In this document: piece by piece, positions 13,627 to 18,049 of the stretch
Position numbering within the stretch: position 1 is the stretch's first letter
Layout: every line of letters starts with the position of its first letter
Source: 1-14-0-10-37-14 sp037130845
Lineage (GTDB): Bacteria > Patescibacteriota > Patescibacteriia > Patescibacteriales > Patescibacteriaceae
Length of the DNA stretch: 18,049 bases
NCBI GenBank assembly: GCA_037130845.1
Contig: JBAXSE010000024.1
Location: 1-18,049, forward strand
Reading direction: 5' to 3'
The notes under the pieces: generated by a model
Told to the model about the DNA's origin: nothing
The model's input: the letters and a program-made list of their open reading frames with translations, nothing else
Databases searched by the model: none
Program-made: the position numbers and the translations under genes

Positions 13627-14418
13627 ATGAAATTATATGTTATCCCGATCGAAAACGCCTGCTGTGGCAGTTGCCAGGTGTGCATCACGCGATTCAAGAA
13701 GGACCAACGCTTCGGCCAAACACTGAACATTGCCCGGCTGTCGCAGATCCAAGACCTGGACATCGACAAAATAGAGATTACCGGCGGCGGCGATCCCTTG
13801 TTGCATCCGCAGATCGACCGGATTATGGACGTCTGCCTGCACAAGGCGCCGACCCAGATCTATACCAATGGCTTTTATCTGGCCGATCACCTGGATTCGG
13901 GCATCTTGCAGCGATTATCATATCTCTGCCTGTCGCGCATGCACTACGACAATGCCCAGAACCTCAAATTGATGGGCGTCAACCAGGGCGTGGCCCTGCA
14001 CCTGCTGACAGCCATGGGCATCTCGGTCAAGCTATCGCTAGTCTTGCAACGCTCCGGCATCAGCACCGTCTCGGAAGTATTCAAATATCTAGCCTGGGCC
14101 GATGCCTGCCATGCCAAAAAGGTGGTCATCCGCCAAATGTTCGACTATGACCCGATCACAACCAAAGAAGAATACGAGCAGTTGTTGGCAATGGAATATG
14201 TATCATCCGAAAGCATCTTTTGGGACATGCATATCAAGGAATATCAATTAGACAGCCAAGGCAATCCGATCTTTCGATGGAAAGATCTGGAAGTCGAGGT
14301 GGAATACCGCTCTTGCGCCTGCGAGATATCATCCCCCGCCCTGCGTGGCAACGGACAGATCTATCTGGGCTGGAGCAACACCCCGTGGCACGATCGCAGA
14401 AAGGAAGAAAAATTATGA
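13627..14418 (+). CDS. Radical SAM protein of unknown substrate
   Basis: The 263-residue protein has the CxxxCxxC cluster motif at Cys12, Cys16 and Cys19 (NACCGSCQVC), which would bind a 4Fe-4S cluster and SAM. A GGE-like motif follows in ITGGGDPLLHPQI, then IYTNGF, the usual fourth strand. The barrel continues to about residue 190. The C-terminal part has a Cys-x-Cys (SCACEIS, near 239-241) that might bind metal or act in catalysis, but no SPASM cluster is evident. An AGGAG-type ribosome site and a promoter lie upstream. The stop overlaps the next start (ATGA), so it is translationally coupled to dCTP deaminase, and a nucleotide or nucleic acid is a likely substrate (inference). Viperin was considered and judged unlikely. 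The operon is visibly richer in G+C than its surroundings. Confidence 0.88.
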   Translation: MKLYVIPIENACCGSCQVCITRFKKDQRFGQTLNIARLSQIQDLDIDKIEITGGGDPLLHPQIDRIMDVCLHKAPTQIYTNGFYLADHLDSGILQRLSYLCLSRMHYDNAQNLKLMGVNQGVALHLLTAMGISVKLSLVLQRSGISTVSEVFKYLAWADACHAKKVVIRQMFDYDPITTKEEYEQLLAMEYVSSESIFWDMHIKEYQLDSQGNPIFRWKDLEVEVEYRSCACEISSPALRGNGQIYLGWSNTPWHDRRKEEKL

Positions 14419-14963
14419 GCTGGTTAACAGGACAAGAAGTAATACGACAGCGCGAGCTGGGCCGGATACAAATCGAGCCCTTCGATGAGAAGCAGGTCAA
14501 TCCCAATTCCTACGACTATCGCTTGGGGCGCATGCTGCGACGCATTGTTACCAATTCCACGCACCAGGGCATCCCCTGCATCGATCCACGCAAAGATATG
14601 GAATATGAAGAGATTACCATCCCCGACGACGGTTATCTACTGGTTACCGAATGCGCCTATCTGGGCCATACCATGGAGAAATTCGGCAGCGAGCATTATG
14701 CCAGCCTAGTGACGGGCAAGAGCAGCATCGGCCGCCTCTTCATCAAGAACCATGCCTGCGCCGGCCTGATCGACCAAGGCTTCTACAACCACATCACGCT
14801 GGAGATCACCGCCAAGCTGCCCACCCTCATCTTTCCGGGTATGCGCTTTGGCCAGATCTTCTGGTTTGACAGCATCGGCGAATGCCAACTCTACCAAGGC
14901 AAATACAGCCAAGGCAGCAATATCGCTTTACCTTCAAAAATAATATTAGATTGGAACGATTAG
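14415..14963 (+). CDS. dcd: dCTP deaminase
   Basis: The 182-residue protein matches dCTP deaminase of the dUTPase fold. Active-site residues are in place: Ser103, Ser104 and Arg107 in GKSSIGRLF (E. coli Ser111, Ser112, Arg115) and Glu130 in HITLEI (E. coli Glu138). The family segments VNPNSYDYRLG, CAGLIDQGFYNHITLE, FPGMRFGQIFWF and YQGKYSQG are all visible. It converts dCTP to dUTP, or to dUMP in bifunctional forms; the sequence does not decide which. The ATG at 14415 is chosen because it has AAGGAAG upstream, makes an ATGA overlap with the radical SAM stop and starts the family homology; a longer open frame from 14220 is only read-through. Neighbours are a radical SAM enzyme and a dNMP-kinase-like protein. 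Confidence 0.95.
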   Translation: MSWLTGQEVIRQRELGRIQIEPFDEKQVNPNSYDYRLGRMLRRIVTNSTHQGIPCIDPRKDMEYEEITIPDDGYLLVTECAYLGHTMEKFGSEHYASLVTGKSSIGRLFIKNHACAGLIDQGFYNHITLEITAKLPTLIFPGMRFGQIFWFDSIGECQLYQGKYSQGSNIALPSKIILDWND

Positions 14964-14964
14964 C

Positions 14965-15549
14965 ATGAAACAAGCATTAATGATTTCTTTTTTCGGGCCT
15001 TCTGGCTCGGGCAAGAGCACTTGCCGCCATATCGCCGAGGCTTATCTGCGTGACCAAGGCTACATCACTCACAACATCGATGTCGCCTATCCGCTGCGCT
15101 GCATCCAGGCCTATACCTACGAAATATTTGGATTAAATACACAAGATCCGCTAGGCGACGGCTTCCAGCAAGACGGACAACTGCTCGGCTTCTTGGCCAA
15201 GCATTTCGAACCGCAGTTAGGGAAAACGGTGCGCAAATTCTTTAGCACTATCCGCCCGCAAATCGGAGACAACGACCTGGTCGCCTTTATCAATACCGAT
15301 TGCCGCAACAATGCCTACCAGGCTCTCAAGGACGAAGGCTTCCAATTTATCAAAGTAGACGTTTTTCCGGACATCCTGAACCGCCGCCGCCAGAGTAGAG
15401 GCGACCTAACGCCCTTTGATTACCAGTCATCGGTCGAGTCTTACGACCAAATTGAGGCCAGCTATGTCCTGCCCAACAACAATACCGTTCTTGCATTGCA
15501 AGAAAAAATCCAAAAGATTTTGGACAATTTAATGGCCAGTGATACCTAA
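14965..15549 (+). CDS. P-loop kinase resembling deoxynucleoside monophosphate kinase
   Basis: The 194-residue protein opens with the Walker A motif GPSGSGKST (residues 11-19). It continues with HNIDVAYPLRCIQAYTYEIFG, a region like the substrate-binding lid of phage T4-type dNMP kinases and dephospho-CoA-kinase relatives. DNDLVAFINTDCRN marks a central strand with a possible Walker B or base-binding part, and FPDILNRRRQSRGD is an Arg-rich lid. Size fits NMP kinases (about 190-240). The start is one base after the dcd stop, and a strong terminator ends the operon. In context it would phosphorylate a dNMP made or changed by the two enzymes upstream. Which nucleotide is not visible. Confidence 0.82.
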   Translation: MKQALMISFFGPSGSGKSTCRHIAEAYLRDQGYITHNIDVAYPLRCIQAYTYEIFGLNTQDPLGDGFQQDGQLLGFLAKHFEPQLGKTVRKFFSTIRPQIGDNDLVAFINTDCRNNAYQALKDEGFQFIKVDVFPDILNRRRQSRGDLTPFDYQSSVESYDQIEASYVLPNNNTVLALQEKIQKILDNLMASDT

Positions 15550-15555
15550 AAACCA

Positions 15556-15590
15556 AACCCGTTCTGATGCAAAATCGGAGCGGGTTTTTT
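15556..15590 (+). terminator. Terminator of the radical SAM-dcd-kinase operon
   Basis: A 13-pair stem (15556-15568 with 15574-15586, including two G-U pairs) around a GCAAA loop ends in six T. Confidence 0.9.
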
Positions 15591-15690
15591 ACTTAAATCA
15601 AGTCAAATATTCACCGATTGACTTTGTAGATATTAATGCTATGTTGTAGCCATATTAACAAATTGTTCATTATTAATTGCGGGTGAAAAA

Positions 15691-15912
15691 ATGAGTATGC
15701 ATGGAATTGAGCATCACGATAGTGGAGGTTGGTTTGTGTTTATTGGATTAGCTATAGTCTGGCAAGGGTCTTCAATCTGGGCTACCAAATTCCTAGAACA
15801 GTATATGCCTATTTGGCTGGCGGCAGTTCTTTCTTATTCGATTATTCTAATAATCTTAGTCATCATTGGAAAGGCGATTGTAAATAGCCACAACGAAGAC
15901 AATTCTGAATAG
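15691..15912 (+). CDS. Small two-pass membrane protein
   Basis: Seventy-three residues with two hydrophobic segments: about 13-35 (GWFVFIGLAIVWQGSSIW) and about 40-64 (PIWLAAVLSYSIILIILVIIG). The N-terminus is His-rich (MHGIEHHDSGG) and the C-terminus polar and acidic. GGGTGA stands seven bases before the ATG at 15691. A strong terminator follows, so it is a single-gene unit. The His-rich start could bind a metal, which is speculative. No family recognised. Confidence 0.75.
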   Translation: MSMHGIEHHDSGGWFVFIGLAIVWQGSSIWATKFLEQYMPIWLAAVLSYSIILIILVIIGKAIVNSHNEDNSE

Positions 15913-15939
15913 AACTCAACATCTATCGCGGCAGCTTCC

Positions 15940-15972
15940 AAATGCCCCTCTGATAACAGACGGGCATTTTTA
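15940..15972 (+). terminator. Terminator of the small membrane-protein gene
   Basis: AAATGCCC and GGGCATTT (15940-15947, 15962-15969) pair, with an inner TCTG/CAGA stem and an ATAA loop; T-rich tail. Confidence 0.85.
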
Positions 15973-15987
15973 TATACAGTTTGTTTT

Positions 15988-16587
15988 TTAATACCTCACA
16001 TCTTCTTGTGAAACCGGATTATACTCATTGTATTCGTTCAACTTGAATGTGACTTTGGTATAGCCTTCTTGTCGAGATAGTGTGGCGCTAATAGTGCTCA
16101 AGACAAAGCCGACTTCTCCCTTGATTTGCTTAATGCTCATATTGCCGCCTTTGGCGCTAAAGATTACTCTGCCATCTTTGATAATATCCATATTTCTCGA
16201 CGGAGCATTGCAGCCACGGCAAGAATAATAAACAATAGTCTCCGCCTTTTTGTCATTATCGATATCAATCTTATCAACCAAGTCAACAAGATTTTTAGGG
16301 ACATAATAGCCAGCGTATTGGGGAAAGTCATGATAATTCTTGATGGAATATTTATCGCTTTCGCCATTTAATTTTAATTTTTGTATTTCTGCTTTTGTCT
16401 TCAGACCGCAGAACTTTCGATCCAGATTTTCATAATCGCTATATGAAATATCTGAGCTTGACTGGACAACAACGGCAGCCGTCTCCTTTTTGGCCGCTGC
16501 AATTTGATTCTTGTTCACAGGATAAGCCTTGGCGAAATAGCCGCCGATTAGCAGCGCTAGCAAAACAATCAAGAATTGCTTCTTCAT
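15988..16587 (-). CDS. Secreted or membrane-anchored hypothetical protein
   Basis: The 199-residue protein starts MKKQFLIVLLALLIGGYFAKAYP, a good signal peptide or anchor (residues 4-20, possible cleavage after AKA). The mature part has DKIDIDNDKKAETIVYYSC near the middle, the Asp-rich pattern of a calcium-binding or FG-GAP/VCBS-like repeat, followed by CRGCNAPSRNMDIIKDG with two cysteines two residues apart. The rest is strand-rich. No lipobox is seen. The AT-rich upstream region has a TATAAT on this strand at about 16654-16659 but a poor -35. Function unknown; it shares its general build, an anchored extracytoplasmic domain, with the protein at 2647-3627 but no clear homology. Confidence 0.75.
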   Translation of the reverse strand: MKKQFLIVLLALLIGGYFAKAYPVNKNQIAAAKKETAAVVVQSSSDISYSDYENLDRKFCGLKTKAEIQKLKLNGESDKYSIKNYHDFPQYAGYYVPKNLVDLVDKIDIDNDKKAETIVYYSCRGCNAPSRNMDIIKDGRVIFSAKGGNMSIKQIKGEVGFVLSTISATLSRQEGYTKVTFKLNEYNEYNPVSQEDVRY

Positions 16588-16691
16588 ATTTTTATCTTAT
16601 TTTTTTAACAGCCTCGCAGGCATAGAATCATCATCGTTTATCGGCCTTGACTATATTATATTCCAATTTGAATTTCGGCGCTATTAGCTCC

Positions 16692-16743
16692 CTCCGCCAT
16701 ATAAAAAAGACTACCCGAAGGCAGTCTTTTTTATATGGCGGAG
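16692..16743 (-). terminator. UUCG-capped hairpin with 21-bp arms, terminator-like on the minus strand
   Basis: Perfect 21-bp arms (16692-16712, 16723-16743) continue on the minus strand as GACTGCC-TTCG-GGTAGTC, capped by a UUCG tetraloop and followed by six T. One closing pair is G-U only on the minus strand. The outer end of the stem is a copy of the tRNA-Asp acceptor end (CTCCGCC). Confidence 0.7.
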
Positions 16744-16785
16744 CGGATCCCGATTGGAATCGGGACGACCCCCTGCGTGACAGGT
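16739..16785 (-). pseudogene. 3' half of a tRNA-Asp-like sequence
   Basis: From the anticodon arm on (CCTGTCACGCAGG, 16784-16772), through GGTCG and a T-arm replaced by TCCCGAT-N4-ATCGGGA, to CCGCTCC plus G. It matches the 3' half of the tRNA-Asp at 17058-17131. No 5' half is attached. Confidence 0.65.
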
Positions 16786-16806
16786 GGTAAGAGTAAAGAT
16801 TTCTAA

Positions 16807-17007
16807 GCGGAGCGGATCCGCCTTCGTGAGTACACTACGGACGGGCAGGCGGGACTCGGCTCCCGTCGCTAAGTGTCGCTAGCCCCGATGTCCATCGGGA
16901 CGTCGCTCACTAAGCGCGCCAGCCCGGTCTCAGCCGTGCCTGAAGACACATGCTTCCGACATTCTCGTCCCGACGTAGACAAAGCAGTTTGCCTACTTCC
17001 GCTCCGC
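16807..17007 (-). other. GC-rich 201-bp structured element closed by tRNA acceptor-end copies
   Basis: GCGGAGCGGA (16807-16816) and TCCGCTCCGC (16998-17007) close the element. Inside are several hairpins: GTAGGCAAA/TTTGTCTAC (minus strand; 16996-16975), CCCGAT/ATCGGG (16884-16899), GCTAAGTG/CACTAAGC with one mismatch (16868-16875, 16908-16915), CCGCCT/AGGCGG, and a T-arm-like CGGGAGCCGAGTCCCG (minus; 16865-16850). No reading frame is convincing. It is much richer in G+C than the flanks. Confidence 0.5.
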
Positions 17008-17066
17008 ATAATAAAATATGCCCCAAGACATAAAGTCTGAGGGCATATTTTATTATGCGGAGCGGA
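16998..17066 (-). terminator. 26-bp inverted repeat downstream of tRNA-Asp
   Basis: Positions 16998-17023 are an exact reverse complement of 17041-17066, around a 17-base loop with an inner AGAC/GTCT stem. The inner part (ATGCCC/GGGCAT plus T-rich tail) could end the tRNA transcript. The outer part overlaps the tRNA acceptor strand. Confidence 0.6.
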
Positions 17067-17131
17067 CGGGACTCGAACCCGCGACCTCCTGCGTGACAGG
17101 CAAGCGTTCTAACCAGCTGAACTACCGCTCC
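17058..17131 (-). tRNA. tRNA-Asp (anticodon GTC)
   Basis: Seventy-four bases with all arms: acceptor GGAGCGG/CCGCTCC with discriminator G, D-stem GTTC/GAAC around AGCTGGTTA, anticodon stem CTTGC/GCAGG with loop CTGTCAC (anticodon GTC), and T-arm CGGGTTCGAGTCCCG. The sequence is close to E. coli tRNA-Asp. The 3' CCA is not encoded. Confidence 0.96.
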
Positions 17132-17177
17132 ATTTTTTTAACGACACATGATAATTTTTTTTGACACTCAGTTGCGT

Positions 17178-17272
17178 GAGCGGATCCCGATAGCAATCGG
17201 GACGACCTCCTGCGTGACAGGCAATAGTTCCCTGTCTCCCGCGAGGGAGGTAACCAGCTGAACTACCGCTCC
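17178..17272 (-). pseudogene. Expanded tRNA-Asp-like sequence
   Basis: It starts GGAGCGGTAGTTCAGCTGGT like the true tRNA 47 bases downstream on the same strand and keeps the anticodon loop CTGTCAC. A 20-base piece (17231-17250) that forms a CTCCC/GGGAG hairpin is inserted in the D-loop between GGTTA and GAAC. The T-arm is replaced by TCCCGAT-N4-ATCGGGA (17202-17185). The acceptor stem has a G1-A72 mismatch and no TTCGA loop, so it is not a normal tRNA. All helices can still form. Confidence 0.7.
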
Positions 17273-17385
17273 AGATTGTAAACATAAATCCTTGTGCACA
17301 AAACAACTACCTAATCCCAGGTTCATCCCGGGACCAAATACGGTTGGCATCATAACACCTAAACTCAAGCAAGTCAAGGCTGCTA

Positions 17386-17413
17386 TTGCTATTTATTTTA
17401 AACGCGATAAAAT
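17386..17413 (+). promoter_or_regulatory. Possible promoter of the gene at 17432
   Basis: TTGCTA (17386-17391) and TAAAAT (17408-17413) lie 16 bases apart, just before the gene. If correct, the transcript would begin within about 12 bases of the ATG. Confidence 0.35.
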
Positions 17414-17431
17414 AAGAGGGCATTATCGCTT

Positions 17432-17980
17432 ATGTTCAAAGTGGAATCAAATTCTAAACGTAACGGGCCGTCTAAGGCCTCAGAAACCACCCAAAAGGAG
17501 TCTGTTTTAGAGTCCGCCGTCGAAGCAATCAAAGAAGCCGGCGACCGACGTCATATCAGCCAAAGCAAAGATGCCGGCGGGCTGAATTACGAACAAGATA
17601 ATGAAAATACCATCGGCCGCGTCTTAGAGCAACTCAAGGGAATTACTGACAGCCGAGCCAAAAAAGAATTCATCAATAAGCACGCCACCGAGCACGCCCA
17701 CACCCGCAAAAATCTGCACGAAGGCAAGGCGCCCTACGAAAAAATCAACAAGCCTATTATCGCGCTCAAAGAGCTTGGAGAAACCGAACAGCAAAATATC
17801 GAATCGGCCCACAAGAAACTGCAACAATTACTGCATCACGACAAGAAATCCGAAACCGAGCAGCAACGGCGAGATCGAGAAAGATTGCTGCGCGACATCG
17901 CGACCATGAAAGACAAAAACGTCGCCCGCTTCAAAGACATCGCCAAGCATTTCAAAATTGATATAAACGCCAATAAATAA
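17432..17980 (+). CDS. Charged, helical protein of unknown function
   Basis: The 182-residue protein is rich in Lys, Glu, Gln, Asp and His and has no hydrophobic segment. The first 45 residues are low-complexity. From about residue 57 it is nearly all helix (NTIGRVLEQLKGITDSRAKKEFINKH...), with a coiled-coil-like part at about 115-160 (ETEQQNIESAHKKLQQLLHHDKKSETEQQRRDRERLLRDI). It is probably soluble. Codon use is G+C-richer than in the AT-rich minus-strand genes and is similar to the radical SAM operon. A terminator-like hairpin follows. I recognise no family; a DNA- or RNA-associated role is only suggested by charge. Confidence 0.75.
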   Translation: MFKVESNSKRNGPSKASETTQKESVLESAVEAIKEAGDRRHISQSKDAGGLNYEQDNENTIGRVLEQLKGITDSRAKKEFINKHATEHAHTRKNLHEGKAPYEKINKPIIALKELGETEQQNIESAHKKLQQLLHHDKKSETEQQRRDRERLLRDIATMKDKNVARFKDIAKHFKIDINANK

Positions 17981-18008
17981 ATCACCCCGATGTACTGAAC
18001 TGTACCCC

Positions 18009-18039
18009 AAAAAGTGGACACGCTAGTGTCCACTTTTTT
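18009..18039 (+). terminator. Terminator-like hairpin at the window edge
   Basis: AAAAAGTGGACAC and GTGTCCACTTTTT form a 13-pair stem with a GCTA loop, ending in T. It lies 28 bases after the stop at 17980. The preceding TGTACTGAACTGTACCCC is reminiscent of IS3-family ends. Confidence 0.75.
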
Positions 18040-18049
18040 CTTTTGCTGA

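Noticed and set aside
14220..14414. Upstream extension of the dCTP deaminase frame
   Set aside because: It overlaps the radical SAM gene in another frame. The homology, ribosome site and ATGA overlap put the start at 14415.
13627..14418. Viperin-like antiviral identity for the radical SAM protein
   Set aside because: The cluster motif CxxxCxxC is shared by most of the superfamily. The surrounding residues differ from viperin and the protein is shorter.
16807..17007. tmRNA
   Set aside because: The tRNA-like ends match Asp, there is no Ala G3-U70 identity and no tag reading frame.
17109..17306. Protein frame with a repeated WSGSSAG
   Set aside because: The repeat is the translated 5' end of the two tRNA-Asp copies, not a protein.

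Overview
The window looks like a chromosomal accessory region of an AT-rich bacterium with short intergenic gaps, weak or absent Shine-Dalgarno sequences before many genes and a tRNA without an encoded CCA. Several proteins read like ones common in Patescibacteria (CPR), such as the extended prohibitin, the C39-peptidase remnant and the compact radical SAM/Dcd/kinase operon. That assignment is an inference from overall character. TGA is used as a stop (end of the radical SAM gene), so the recoded Gracilibacteria/Absconditabacteria code is unlikely.

Layout. 1-3660 (minus strand): a two-lobed retropepsin-like aspartyl protease, an SPFH/prohibitin membrane protein with its own terminator, a protein with possible uracil-DNA-glycosylase-like motifs, and an anchored extracytoplasmic protein of unknown function. 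3686-6940 (minus): a compact SOS-type operon, lexA-like repressor, dinD, metallophosphoesterase, SWIM zinc-finger protein, with a consensus promoter overlapped by palindromes and a terminator behind it. 6965-7383 (plus): a divergent DUF1508/YegP-like gene with its own promoter and terminator. 7397-12659 (mostly minus): a decayed type I restriction-modification island. It holds a C-terminal hsdR stump, a head-to-head C39-peptidase stump, a complete IS with 18-bp perfect inverted repeats, an intact hsdM, a zinc-ribbon protein and a Fic AMPylase-family protein. No hsdS is visible. 12660-12913: a non-coding region with operator-like repeats and a possible two-hairpin small RNA. 12914-13499 (minus): two small genes. 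13561-15590 (plus): a tight three-gene operon, radical SAM enzyme, dCTP deaminase and dNMP-kinase-like P-loop protein. 15691-16587: a small membrane protein and a secreted/anchored hypothetical protein. 16690-17272: a GC-rich cluster built around tRNA-Asp. It contains one normal tRNA, one expanded tRNA-like copy, one 3' half copy and a 201-bp structured element closed by copies of the acceptor end. 17432-18049: a charged helical hypothetical protein and a terminator-like palindrome at the edge.

How it works together. The lexA operon is probably damage-controlled. The hsdM island can probably still methylate only if a specificity subunit exists elsewhere, and it cannot restrict with this hsdR. 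The radical SAM-Dcd-kinase operon points to deoxynucleotide metabolism or modification. The parts I find least explained by known families are the tRNA-Asp-derived cluster and the radical SAM-Dcd-kinase operon.
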